DNA of 64,000 bases from Zanthoxylum bungeanum (taxonomy: Eukaryota; Streptophyta; Magnoliopsida; Sapindales; Rutaceae): the NCBI GenBank assembly GCA_019454045.1, contig SKCR01031821.1, positions 22,334 through 86,333 of the forward strand, written 5' to 3'. Positions 8,613 through 20,365 of this stretch are shown piece after piece; within the stretch, counting starts at the first letter, position 1, and the number at the start of each line of letters is the position of its first letter. The position numbers and the translations under genes were made by a program. Under the pieces are notes generated by a model. It worked only from the letters and a program-made list of their open reading frames with translations. It ran no database searches and was not told the origin of the DNA.

Positions 8613-11600
8613 ATAACATATTAGGCCTAAGCCCATAGTTAAGCAAATAGTAGAGCATGATCTTTGGAAGATTCATGTGATGATAACTTTAGTGCTTAAT
8701 CCATTATACTTGTCAAAAGGACTCCTTAATTTCCTAATCAGAACTAAGGATTAGATCCTTAAAGTATGATGAAGAAATTGAAGGATCTTCATAGATCTAT
8801 TCTTAGATCTTAGAAGTATTAAATTGCAATTAATAACTCTTGGAGAGTTAATGGCTATTCTCAATGAGATAAAGCCAAAGTTTGCAATAAGGCAAGTAGC
8901 GCAAGGCGCACCTTACTTCGATATTCTAGAAACCCAAGGCTTGGCCAAAGGCTTATGGGATATAGAAAAGGACAAAGGCAAAATCATTACTGTCTTCTAG
9001 GAAGACAAAGGACATATCCCAAGATGTCTGCTTAAACTGTGGCAAATGGGATCACTGAAGCGTGACTTCCGTATGGACAAAGCAGACATGAAGGAATTGA
9101 AGACGAGCAAGGCTCTGACTTCAAATATGTTTGTCATAAATATGTTCACTACTAGTATTAAAATTGGATTTTAAATACTAAGTGTGATACATAAATATGC
9201 ATTGATGTGCAGAATCTGCTATGAGCAGGATACTGACTTCGATTGAGATTAATCTACGAATCGAAAACGGGACGAAAGTCGTTGTTTTACCGTAGATACC
9301 TAAGTTTGGGAACTACCCTTCGGGTGTGTACTTAAATTAGGAAACTGTTATAATGTAACTAGTTTGACTAGAAACATTATCTCTATATCGAGTATAACTC
9401 GTTGCGAGTATACCTTTATATTCTAGAACACTAAAGTGTTTTATTTTATAAAGATGATATTGAGATAAACACATTAGATGTGAATAACAGTATTTATATT
9501 TTGAATATAAATAAATCTCAAACATATAATATGACGAACAAATAGCTCAAACTGATTTGATCAGATAAGACTTATATGTGGCAGTGTTGTCTGGGACACA
9601 TTAAACAAGACTCGTATATTGAAGAATGGATACTAGGACGGATTTAATTCCATTCAAATGAAGTCTACGAATCTAGTTTATTGGGCAAAGTGCCTAAAAC
9701 ACCTTTACTTGGTAAAAGTGTAAGTGCCATCGATCTGTTAGCCCTCGTTCATGGTGAAATAAGTGGGCCCATGTCTAGCTAGGCTAGATGTGGATATGAA
9801 TGTTCCGTGACCTTTACGGATGTGGCATCGCGTTATGGTTATATGTTTCTTTTGAAACAAAAATCGGAAACTTTTAGAGTTTCGACACGAAATAGAAAAA
9901 CAGATCGGGTAAAGTATTTATACCATCACGGTTAGACCATGATGAAAATACTTAAGCAATAAGTTTCTCAAATCACTTGAAAGGGTATAGTATTCTTTCA
10001 ATGAGGACTCCTCCTGGAACACGTCAGTTTGACGGTGTGTCCAAACGGAGAAACCAAATTTTTTTAGACATGATAAGATTAATCATGAGTCGCTCTGAGC
10101 TACCATTTTCCTCAAAGGGATAACCATTAACAGTGCAATACTTATTTTGAATAAGATTCCATGAAAATCTGTTTGATAGATTTCATATTAGATATGAACA
10201 GGAAAGAAACAGGGTTTTCTCATTCCTGATGATTTGGGAATGCTGGGCATACGTTTGGATGATACCAAACTAGAACCCAAATTGGATAAGTGGCTAAATT
10301 GTAGGTTATCCTAGGGAAACCAAAGTTTAGTACTTATACATCTCACATAAGAACAATGTAATTGTTGCTCGCCATGCGTTTTTCCTAAGAGGAATACCGA
10401 TATGCAGTGGTAAGTGGGAGGATAGTAAAACTCGATGAAAATCGGAGTAATACTGTTCAAGGCACCTAGTCCTTAATGGAACACAAACAGTTCATCAAGG
10501 ATGAAACTGTACCACAATCTTCGAATACACATGAACCACGTTAGTCGGAGAGAGACAGAAAACAACCTGGGAGGTATGGGTTTCTGATCTCACCTCATAA
10601 AGATGTCAATCTTATTGAGGAAGACGGACTGACTACATATGAGGAAGTGATACAAGGTATCGACCCCCCATTATGGCAAAGTGCCATGAAGTCCGAAATG
10701 GATTCCATGTATACCAACTATGTTTAGAGACTAGTTGATGTACCAGAAGGCATTGTGCCTATTGGTACTATATAAGTCTTCAAGGAAGACATACATGGAT
10801 GGCAACATACCAATGTACTAAGCTAGGCTTGTAGCGAAAATGTATCGTTATCAATATTGTGTCGATTACAACGAAACCTTTTACCTATTGCCATGGATAA
10901 ATCCATTTGGATAATGCTTGCTGATGCTGCATGTTTCATTCATGAAATATGGCAGCTGAACGTCAAAATCGATTTCCTTAAACGGAAACCTTTTTGGATG
11001 ATGTTTATAACATCCTGACTGTTTTTGTCGTACCAAAACTAGCAAACAAGGTTTACAGGTTATTCGATCCATGCTTGGATTGAAGCAAGCATTAGGTTCT
11101 TGGAATTATCGTTTTGATGTAATCATAATGGTTTATGATTTAATTCAAAACGAAATGATTCTTGTGTATATAAGGAGGTTAGTGGGAGCGCACTGAAAGT
11201 GATTGTCCTAAATAATGATGATATGTCATTTCTTGGAAATGATATTCCCATATTACAATCGGTGAAAGCTTGGCTTTCATGAAAATTCTCCGTAGAATTC
11301 TTGGGAGAAACAACTTTTATTCTATGAATAAAGATCTACTGGGATAGATTTAATGTTGTTAACACTCTCTGAGAACTCGTACATTGAAAAATGTACGTGA
11401 CCTGGTGTCTCATACGCTTTGAACATATGGAGTCACAAACAGGTCAATCCAAGTGATAGTCACTGGATTGATATTAAGAACATCTGTTAGTATCTTAGAG
11501 AACTAAAGATGATGTCTTAAACTATGGAGAATGAGAACTTGAAGTGACTGGGATCACTACTGTAAGTTTCCTAACCGATAACAATAACGGTACTATACAG

Positions 11601-11983
11601 TTTGAATAACGGAACAGTGAGCTGGAAATCTTCCAAGCAAGATATTGTTACCAAATAAATAACAAATGTGGGTTATTGCTGCAGCTGAGGCAGCAATAAA
11701 AGCCATCTGGGTCGATAACAAATCTAATTAGATTAGATATAGTTCTATTAGCAGCTGAGCTAGGCTACAGCACAGGCTAAAGAATTAATGGTCTCATCAA
11801 CGATCCATATATATACTTCGACTATTCATCTGATTCGTCGAATCATACATCGTTACGATGTGATGATCGTATAAATCGCATAAGACGATAATCATGGAAA
11901 TCCGCTGACGAAAGCCTTTCCTCAGCAGTTTGAGCGAACCGTACATAGTTCGGGTGTATGACACTCGAGTGACTGGCTATAGG
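8613..11983 (+). pseudogene. decayed copia gag-pol (C1)
   Basis: There is no long frame, but landmarks appear in the right order across shifting frames. A gag zinc knuckle remnant CLNCGKWDH followed by a stop is at about 9029-9060. The integrase start LVHGEISGPM is at about 9744. RT begins about 10670 (WQSAMKSEMDSM), and an LNNDDMSFLGNDI relic stands where the active-site YVDD should be, near 11205-11245. An RNase H relic with AAAEAA-like residues lies near 11670-11700, and the usual end with AKWEIVG runs into the polypurine tract. Many stops and indels make it inactive. Confidence 0.8.
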
Positions 11984-11996
11984 CCAAGTGGGAGAT
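11984..11996 (+). other. polypurine tract of copia C1
   Basis: CCAAGTGGGAGAT directly precedes the LTR start TGTTGG. AAGTGGGAGA is the usual copia plus-strand primer in plants. Confidence 0.7.
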
Positions 11997-13993
11997 TGTT
12001 GGATAATTATGACCTATAGCGTCACTATTTGTACAGATCATGGTGTTGTTGTACAAATTAACTATGTGACAAGGAGATTGCACTCTTATCATTTGTGATT
12101 AGATCACCTAGATGTATAAATGATAGGAGGTCCCTATGATTAGTTCCTGGATTGAGATGATATGAAACAGTATCAGTCCACGAAGGATTAATCATTAAAT
12201 AATCCCTAGTCGTAGTATTATCGAGATTGGACATCGATAATGCGAAATAGACTAGTATTACACTTGTGCGCGTTGTGGGAGCACAACGATATAGTTCTCA
12301 TATATTTAAGTATTGGATACTTATGCAAGTGTGATAGGAGGTTGTGTTTACCGATGGTACGGAAAACAGCTTCGCACTGGATAGACCCCTCGGAATTCCA
12401 TTGGTAGTATGACTATGTGTATATGGAAGTCCGAAATCAGGGTAGGTGTATTTGGTCTTAACCTGAGACTTGCACCGCTAATACTTGCGACAATCAATAT
12501 GCTTTGGTTTTGGTCGTCCAGGGCTTTAACCGGTTCTGTGTACGCCTCTGCTGGGTATATTGAGAATCGTAGTGTATTGGGTGTGATTTTAAGACGGAAG
12601 TATCACTCCAGTCATAGTGGAGATGATGTCACGTAGGATACGGAACTAGTACTCTTAAGTACTGCAGTCATCGGGATGATATGACTAGGTCATGTTCATC
12701 CGAGTATAAAGACTAGTTACCAGACATCCGACATGTGCTTCGTACGGGGCAGACATAATTCCAGCCCCAGGCCTAGCACGTGACATCTGATACTGGATCG
12801 ACATACGCAATACTACGTATACTACGCCTGACATAGATTATTTATTCCAGTAAGAATATTTCTGGAGAATTGGGTAGGCACGGTGCTTTGCTAGAAGCCA
12901 ACCATGTCTTGTAAATCGGTAAGCACGTGGTACGAGATGTGCACGTATTCGGATAATCCGATGACCCTATTTACTGCTAACATATCCAGGGATCTCTTGG
13001 GTCGCTTCCCAAAGATTCACCGATGATAGTTGACTCGAATTAGAATTAATATGGGATTAATTAAGAGAGAGAAAATTAATCTAGGATTAATTGAGGCTTT
13101 ATTTAATCTGGGATTAAATGTGTTCGGAAGAGAGAGAACGCGATTAATTTGGAATTAATCGGTAAAAAAAATTTAATAGTTAAATTTGATTTTTCTATTT
13201 AATTTATTCGTATGGGCTAAAATTAATATATCGGATATATTAATATGAATTGGATTTCATTACGAAATTAAAGTTGGACTTTAATACGAACGAACGAATT
13301 AAATTTAGAATTAATTCGTAAACGACGTTCGTAATATATTTACGAGGCATCGTTATTTAATTAAATTAGATTTAATTATTTAGCGACGAGAGTTTGTTTA
13401 ATCGGATTAAACGGATCCGAGCCGCGGCAAATGTTCGTAGAGACATTTGAATTTTTGAATTCAAATGTGGGGCCCACTTTAAATGTGGTAGTTGGGAGAG
13501 TGGTTGGCATTTATGCCATACCATCCACTTTCCAACCACCTTGGAATGGTTTTGGAAAAACCATTTACCCAACCACCTTGTTTAGGTGAAAAGGGTAAAT
13601 TGGCTTTTACCAAAAACCCTTCTCTCTCTCTCATTTTTGTGTAGAGAATACATAATTTGTAAAACACCAAAAACCCTAGAACTAAAACACAATGGGCGTG
13701 AATGTGCCTCTTTTCTTCTCTTTGATTTTGTTGCAAAAAAAACAAAGCTAGCACTTCATGGAATCAACTAAGGTGATAGGGAAACCAACTCAAAGCTTGG
13801 AATCAACAAATGAAGGATCTTGGAGATCTTCAACTCAAAGCTGGGAATCAACAAAGGAAGGATCTTGGAGATCTTCTTCTCAAAATTTTAAAAGCTCAAA
13901 TCCATTCAATGTAAGTAATTCCACAACTTATAATGAATTTATGAACACCTTTTCTTGCTTATTAGATCCTTGGCATGTTCTAGGAACACTAAC
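11997..13993 (+). mobile_element. complete 3' LTR of copia C1
   Basis: The LTR starts TGTTGGATAATTATGACC and ends ACACTAACA, close to 2 kb. It matches the C2 LTR (52410-54420) in reverse along its length. A short frame near 12409-12636 reads similarly in both LTRs, but lies in LTR sequence and is not taken as a gene. Confidence 0.85.
13786..13885 (+). repeat. 45-bp tandem units near C1 LTR end
   Basis: Two clear units and a partial third share CAACTCAAAGC and GAAGGATCTTGGAGATCTTC. C2's LTR has different CAAGCTT-rich repeats at the matching place (about 52575-52630), so this LTR segment varies quickly. Confidence 0.65.
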
Positions 13994-15370
13994 AAGTAGC
14001 CCCCTCACGCACCATACACACATCACACCCTCAGCAGCCCCTCACACACGCCATAACAACATGAAGAATAACCATTAACAAAACAGCCCCTAAACTGCCC
14101 TTCAAGCCACGCAACACGTCCCTCCTTAAAAGCAAATAAACCCCACTCACCAACTCATCACTCACCAGCTCACTCTTAGCAGCCCTCACTAATAGATCCA
14201 ACACAGCCACCAGCCCACTAGCACAAACATCAAAACCCTTTAGCCGCATCATAAACAGCCCGTACAGCCCTCATATTCACCACAAAATAGTACCGAAAAA
14301 CTGTACAACCAAAACATCAAAAACTGCAACAAAACAGTCCCAAAACTGCACAAACCGTCACCCAAAATAGCCCCCAAATATCGCAAACAGTAACCAAAAA
14401 CAACAACCAGAAAACACAACAAAAATAGAGAAAATAGCAGCCCAAAACAGCGAAGCGACGAAGGAAAATATTGAACCAGTAAACCGAAGGAGTTGCGGAG
14501 CATTAACCCTTCCGACGGCCGTGTAACGCACTTCCAAGAGGCGACTTAAAAGGGAAGACCTGAGGGCACCCTTTTATTTATTCTCATTCATTTTTTATTA
14601 TTTATTAGTAATGCTTCGCATGCGTATTGTTGATTTATGTATGTTGTGGCCATAGGATAAATGATTTTGTGATATCTATCGTGGTATATAGGATGGAAAC
14701 CCAGACGTAAATTCCGTAGCCGAATCCGAATAGACGGTAGTGTGGTCTGAACTTGGGATATAATTCCACGTACCGCTTGAGAAACGCACATATTTCGTTT
14801 CATCTAATCTTGCGTTTATTCGTTATTTATTAGAAATAGTATGTTATTTTTATGCATGATTTAGTTATTTAGTATGTTATTTTTATACATGATTTAGTTA
14901 TTTCTTTCGCACTAGGAGCTTAATTATATCTATTCAATGTTTATGTTTAGACAATAGATTATTTATTTATGTTTCCGTATTCATCAATTTAATGTGTCCA
15001 TGAGATTGTGTGTTTGCCGTTATTTCGACTTACTTTTATGCATGCAAACTTAGATATAGGTTATATGCAAACTTAGATATAGTTGTATGCGAACTTAGAT
15101 GTAGGTTATCTTGCGTATGTATGTTGCGTAGACTTGGTTAGATTATTGCACAAATCCATTCATTACAAGTGGCATAAGTAAGGGACCATTCCGAACCCAA
15201 CGGTTTGAGGTCTTCCCTTGCGAGGGGTGAGCGCGACCTTAAATCATTTCCCAGTTCACATTGGGTGGCGACTCCATTTTATTTCTCTGGTTTAGTTCCC
15301 CTGCGGGCTACTCCGTACTCCCGACAGGGCCGCGAGCCTGAAACAGCGTCACCGATTTCAGTGTCCTACA
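13994..15370 (+). mobile_element. 5' LTR of Tat/Ogre-type element (3' part)
   Basis: It matches about 21390-22773 of the 3' LTR, including the C-rich stretch CACGCACCATACACACATCA and the end GTGTCCTACA. It starts abruptly where C1 ends. Confidence 0.8.
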
Positions 15371-15373
15371 GTC

Positions 15374-15391
15374 TGGCGACTCCACTGGGGA
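15374..15391 (+). other. primer binding site of Tat/Ogre-type element
   Basis: TGGCGACTCCACTGGGGA lies 3 bp after the LTR end. This string is characteristic of the primer site of plant Tat/Ogre elements, which I recall as matching a tRNA-Arg; the tRNA identity was not checked. Confidence 0.7.
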
Positions 15392-16306
15392 TAGAGAATC
15401 GGCCCTGAAATAATGCCTTGTAATGTTTTTTATTTTTGCTTTAGTTAACCGTGTCTACAGTGGGTTGAAGGGGTTTAATCAAAGGCACTATTAGAGCTAG
15501 GTAATGGTTTGGTGTCTTCCTTCATTCACTACCTTTCTATAAGGAAAAGCTGTGAAGGCACCTGGATAATCATTTACCTAAAGCTTACCGTGATGGACTA
15601 ATTTGGAGGACTTATTGTTTATTCATGTCACTAAGGCGATAAGAGCCTAAGAGGCTTGGGTATTTAAGAGAGTTCGCTTCACCCTCCCTTTGGGGAATCT
15701 TCAATAGAAAATCCATTTGACAGTTAGTCATACACTATAACTCGTTGGCACATACCTTAAAGTATAAAAAAGGTACGCTCACTTGGTCGCTGGAACCCTT
15801 GAGTGGGGAGTCCTAGTTGTGGGCAATCCTTCGCCAGCGGAAGCCTTTGTCTACACTCCCATAAACCCACATGTGAACCATAGTCGTAGGACCAATAGAA
15901 AATATCTCTTCATGCTTATGTTTGGGACCATCATCATTTGGATTCAGTTTGACTTCTCGTCAGGAGATATGAACTTGTTGGGCTATTTAAACTGGGACGA
16001 GTTCTTGTCCTCTGACAATTGGGCCAAAAGCTTCTAAAATGCCTATAGGCCATTTTGTGTCAGGGCCTCTTATCATTTGAAGTTGTTTAGCCATGTTATC
16101 GCAAAAGTGTAAACCTGTTGGGCCTTTTCAACTAGGACAAGTTTGCATCGCGCAATAGTATGGTTGAATGCTTCGGAATGATAATGGGCCGAATTGTATA
16201 TTCCATGCATTGCACGCATATATGCTAACATGCGGTTTTAAAAGACACCATAGATTTCCGTTGGGTTAGAGAGGAAGAAAGACTTGTCAAAAGACCGTTA
16301 GCGAAT
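15392..16306 (+). mobile_element. leader of Tat/Ogre-type element
   Basis: This is the untranslated region between primer site and gag. It holds a short inverted repeat AAAATGCCTATAGGCCATTTT-like near 16036-16056. An 84-codon frame at 15783-16037 has no recognisable feature; Ogre elements do have an extra ORF ahead of gag, but this frame is too short to claim as one. Confidence 0.5.
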
Positions 16307-17035
16307 ATGAGTGAGTCAGATAACGAGGGTTCTCGAATGGATCAGTTGGAGACTAATCTCACTAAGATTACCGAGCAGTTGCAAGCTTTGACCGCCGCTG
16401 TGGCCATTTTGACCATACCTCATATAGCTAATGATAGAAAGTTCTGCAACCGGAATAAAAAGACCATTTGGGGACCTTTGGGGACCAAGCCCACTCCTTC
16501 TGAGGTCGCCCCTATCAGGAACATACGATTCTCCAATTTTGGTAGACCTTTGTCAAAGGTGTTTGAAGAGTTGAAAAGACAAGGACTCCTAAGTCCCTTA
16601 GAATCTAAACCACTTCCAAACCCTGTGCCACGCTACCTTGATCTAAACCTATACTGTTACCTCCACCAGCAAAGAGGCCATGACACCGACAGCTGTGCCC
16701 GTCTCAGACATGAAATCCAGAACCTCATCGACTCCCATAAAATACCCGACCCGGAAAAAGAACAACCCAACACACACAGAAAACCTCTACCCACCCACAT
16801 AATCAACTCCAGCCTACCCGACAGCACTGTCCTCCAAACTCACGACCACCAAGCTTCCCGCATGGGGATATGGAGCAATAATAGTAAAAATGAAACGGAG
16901 CAGAAAGGGGAAAGTAAATGGGAAAAAGAATTACAGCAGTTAGAGGATCTGATGTCCGAAAAAAGCAAGAATATTGAAGAAGACAAAATTGAAAATTATG
17001 GGGATGTTTGTTTTCCTGATCTTATTCAATTGTGA
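16307..17035 (+). CDS. gag of Tat/Ogre-type element, shortened
   Basis: This is a 242-residue open frame. N-terminal residues 10-40 are a heptad-like helix. The middle is diagnostic for Tat gag, with GRPLSKVFEELKRQGLLSPL (about 79-98) and a zinc-knuckle-like YCYLHQQRGHDTDSC (about 116-130; C-x3-H-x4-H-x4-C), then RLRHEIQNLID. The usual several-hundred-residue gag core is missing between the first helix and the GRPLSKVFEEL block, and no protease follows. It probably cannot form particles alone. Confidence 0.75.
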   Translation: MSESDNEGSRMDQLETNLTKITEQLQALTAAVAILTIPHIANDRKFCNRNKKTIWGPLGTKPTPSEVAPIRNIRFSNFGRPLSKVFEELKRQGLLSPLESKPLPNPVPRYLDLNLYCYLHQQRGHDTDSCARLRHEIQNLIDSHKIPDPEKEQPNTHRKPLPTHIINSSLPDSTVLQTHDHQASRMGIWSNNSKNETEQKGESKWEKELQQLEDLMSEKSKNIEEDKIENYGDVCFPDLIQL

Positions 17036-17094
17036 TCTCGCATCCATTAATAATAAAGACATTGATTTTGCCTGCTTGTTCAAGTTTTTTCTCT

Positions 17095-18043
17095 CCTCAA
17101 TAGTTAAACATTGTCATGATCGTCAAGCACACGGTAACTTGAACCATTTACCTCACACAGAGTTACACGGGCTGTCAGAGCCGTGGCCTTTCTCAGCATG
17201 GGGAATTGATATGATCGGAGAAATTCGACCGCACGCATCGAATTGACATCACTTCATAGTAGTGGCAGTAGACTACTTTTGAAAATGGGTGGAAGCCGAG
17301 TCATTTCGCAACGTCACAGTAAAGCAGATGATAAATTTCATAGCCCGGAACATCATTTGTCGATATGGGATGCCGCATCACGTAGTAACAGACAACAAAG
17401 TCCAGTTTCAAGGAGAAACAAAGGCATTGCTACAGAGGTACGTGATAGGACATCACAGTCATCACCTTACCGACCGCAGGCAAATGGGGCTGTCGAGGCA
17501 GCCAATAAGACGATAAGGAAGATACTAGCCAAGACGACAGAGAACTACAAAGATTGGGCTGACAAACTACCATACGCCCTGTGGGTACATAACTTTTGTA
17601 AGAACAGCAACATGAGCCACGCCTTACTCTTTGGTCTACGGGATGGAAGTAGTCCTGCCAATGGAAGTTGAGATACAGTCTATACGGGTATTAGCAGAAG
17701 CAGAGTTACCTGAACAAGAATTGGCCTCGCGGAGATTTGAACAGTTAGCATTACTGGATGAAAAGAGAATGAAGTCTTTATGTCATATGCAGTTATACCA
17801 GAAGAGGTTGGCTCGAGCATTCAACAAGAAGGTGCGTCCTACTAAGATCAGAAAGGGTGATCTGGTACTCAAGTAGTCAAAGCCGTCGATGATAGACCTG
17901 AGAGGAAAGATCATACCGAACTGGGAAGGACCCTACATAGTCCAGAAAGTCATGGGAAATGGGGCAGTGAGACTATCAGATTTGGAAGGGAACGAGTTCA
18001 CCGAGCCGATCAACGTGGATAGATTGAAACAATATTTTGCCTG
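17095..18043 (+). pseudogene. integrase of Tat/Ogre-type element, frameshifted
   Basis: The frame is broken into at least three pieces but is readable. It starts in the end of the zinc domain (CHDRQAHGN). The DDE core follows: first Asp in WGIDMIG (17208-17210), second in VVTDN (17391-17393), Glu in NGAVEAANK (17495-17497). The C-terminal part is GNGAVRLSDLEGNEF then NVDRLKQYFA, ending in TGA. RT and RNase H that should precede it are absent. Frame breaks lie near 17247, 17430, 17640 and 17875. Confidence 0.8.
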
Positions 18044-18234
18044 AGGGAGAGAAGACTGAGCAATCACCAGAAGGACTGGCGGAAGACCTAACCCAACGGA
18101 ATAGGAAATTCATTCACGCATGCATGCATACACGTAACGTACTTGCATTCTTTTTTGTGTTTGTTCTGTTTTGTATTTACATGTTTCAAAAAGAATGAGA
18201 AAGCGGCAAATGTAAGCCAACAAGAATCAGCAAC

Positions 18235-18450
18235 ACATCAGTATCAGTTTCGGGAATGGATCCCAGGGTTAAGGCCCATATCAGTATTAGTTTCGGGAAT
18301 GGATCCCAGGGTTGAGGCCCACATTAGTATCAGTCGGAAATGAATCCCAGGGTTGAGGCCCACATCAGTATCAGTCGGAAATGAATCCCAGGGTTGAGGC
18401 CCACATCAGTGTCAGTTTCAGGAATGGATCCCAGGGTTGAGGCCCATATT
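18235..18450 (+). repeat. minisatellite, first block, in Tat/Ogre 3' region
   Basis: Four to five units of about 50 bp with GGGAATGGATCCCAGGGTTGAGGCCCA and ATCAGTATCAGT. They are related to the block at 19325-20065. Confidence 0.8.
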
Positions 18451-19324
18451 ATCAGCGGTTGAGAGGAACAATTCCAATCGCAAAAAAAAAAAGTCTTTGA
18501 TGGTCAGGCATATAACCGAGGATGAAATTGTTTGCTGTAGGGTGAAACCTTAGAAACGATAAGTACGAGATGTGCCCTCATCCGGTATTCTGAGTGGTTG
18601 ATATCAGCTAGACTCGCGGGCACTTAATTACAGGATCTTAGCGGTGGAAGCCTGAGTAGTCGGCAAGACGACTAGTTAAGGAAATGGTGGATCAGTGAAT
18701 GATCGTTTGCTTAAATGTCCATCCTGGTTTACTCGTGTTACGATATGTGATATGGTTGGAAACGAAGAAAAAGTCTCTGAAAAGGAAAAATAAACCACCT
18801 ATAACCGATAAGCGTGAAGCTACCCATGGGCGAGTATTAGGACCACCATGAGGAGAAATGCTACCTTAAAGGGTAGGTGCGTTGAAAAAAAATATGAAGA
18901 GACGAAAGAAAAGAAGAAAGAAAACCATATCATATTGAGTACGAATAAGTAATCGCAGAGCATGATCAAGACATCTCGGTTGGTTAGACCCACTGATCCA
19001 ATTCTTCGAGATAAAATAATCAAGTCGACTTACTTAAGGATTAAGCTGCTAAAGAACCTTGGCACACACACACTTGGAGTCTAGTTCAGATCATTTATTT
19101 AGACAATCGGAGTTGAGTTGTATTAAGTACTTTGAAGGTTCTTTGGTTTCGACACTAAGCATCTTTTGAGGACGAAAATATACTTAGCTATTGGGATTAT
19201 CTCGTGAGAGGCAGTATAGTATGTTGATATATAACATCATGAGATCTACCTTGACCTAATGAAAGCAGCAAAGAACAGAAGAATGAACCGAGACTGGGGG
19301 CGACTAGTCTACCCTTTCTTATAT
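18451..19324 (+). mobile_element. non-coding spacer in Tat/Ogre 3' region
   Basis: I see no gene and no repeat between the two minisatellite blocks. Base composition is like the rest of the element. Confidence 0.5.
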
Positions 19325-20065
19325 GGCACGATTCGGGAATGAACCATCACATCAGCAATGCCTCGGGGATGAGGTTCAGTATGCTGGGAATGGCACTCTG
19401 GGAATGGAGCATGGGTCGAGGCCCACATCAGTATCAGTTTGGGGATGAGTCCCACGGTCGAGGCCCATACATCAGTAGTAGTTTGGGATACGTCCCAGGG
19501 TCAAGGCCCACACATCAATAGTTTGGCATGCGTCCCAGGGTCGAGGCCCACACATCTGATGTTTGGGATGCGTCCCAGGGTCGAGGCCCACACATCAGCA
19601 GTTTGGGATGAGTCCCAGGGTCGAGCCCCACACATCTAATGTTTGGGATGTGTCCTAGGGTCGAGGCCCACATCAGCAGTTTGGGATGCGTCCCAGGGTC
19701 GAGGCCCACACATCTGATGTTTGGGATGCGTCCCAAGGTCGAGGCCCATATCAGCAAGTTTGGGATGCGTCCCAGGGTCGAGGCCCACACATCTGATGTT
19801 TGGGATGCGTTCTAGAGTCGATGCCCACATCAGCAGTTTGGGATGCGTCCTAGGGTTGAGGCCCACACATCTGATGTTTGGGATGAGTCCCAGTGTCGAG
19901 GCCCACATCAATAGTTTGGGATGCGTCCCAGGGTCGAGGCCCACATCAGTAGCAGTTTGGGATGCGTCCCAGGGTCGAGGCCTATATCAGCAGTTTTTCG
20001 GATGCGTCCCAAGGTCGAGGCCCACACATCATCAGCAGTTCGGGATATGTCCCAGGGTCGAGGCC
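19325..20065 (+). repeat. minisatellite, main block, ~40-bp units
   Basis: About 16 units of 38-42 bp read GTTTGGGATGCGTCCCAGGG then TCGAGGCCCACACATC-like. Each contains the near-palindrome GGGATGCGTCCC. The array lies between integrase and 3' LTR, where Tat/Ogre elements are known to carry hypervariable tandem repeats. Long frames across it are by-products of the repeat. Confidence 0.9.
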
Positions 20066-20350
20066 CATAACTTATCCGCACAGTTCAGGAAAAAAGCCCA
20101 CACTCGGTGGTTCGAGAACAAAGCCCAGGGGTCGAAGCACCTTGCCACCATATCAGTTAAGTTCGGTAGTGATTCCTAGAGATCGCAGCATCTTGTAGGG
20201 ATGAACCTCAGGGGTCGCAGCACCTCACCACCAGATCAACTCAGTTCGAAGAAACAGGCAAGTCAAGCGGCAGCTGGCGAGCCAGGTAAGTGAAAATGCA
20301 TTGCATAACTTTGATAGGATTGTCACTGTTACACACTGCACAAGTCCCAT

Positions 20351-20365
20351 CAAAGTGGGGGCGAC
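20351..20365 (+). other. polypurine tract of Tat/Ogre-type element
   Basis: CAAAGTGGGGGCGAC directly precedes the LTR start TGTAGGCAC. AGTGGGGGCGACTGTAG-type junctions are typical of Tat elements. Confidence 0.75.

Larger units (their letters stand above)
7798..13993 (+). mobile_element. copia element C1 (5' end outside the window or interrupted)
   Basis: Order: leader (7798-8612), decayed gag-pol (8613-11983), polypurine tract and complete 3' LTR (11997-13993). The Athila-type copy 1 is inserted in its leader. C1 itself is inserted in the 5' LTR of the Tat/Ogre-type element, whose LTR resumes at 13994. A related copy, C2, lies at 49795-54420 on the other strand. Confidence 0.8.

Noticed and set aside
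8613..12000. Active copia polyprotein
   Set aside because: Landmarks are present but split by many stops and indels; no domain has an open frame of useful length.
12409..12636. 75-codon frame similar to the 113-codon frame at 54093-53752
   Set aside because: Both lie in LTRs of the same copia family. The likeness follows from LTR homology, with no protein signature and different ends.
13990..14100. Possible satellite of CTCACGCACC/CATCACACC repeats
   Set aside because: It is an ordinary C/A-rich part of the Tat/Ogre LTR, present in both LTRs with few units.
19439..20198. Long overlapping frames on both strands in the minisatellite
   Set aside because: They arise because the ~40-bp unit lacks stops in several frames; protein-like repeats here are artefacts.
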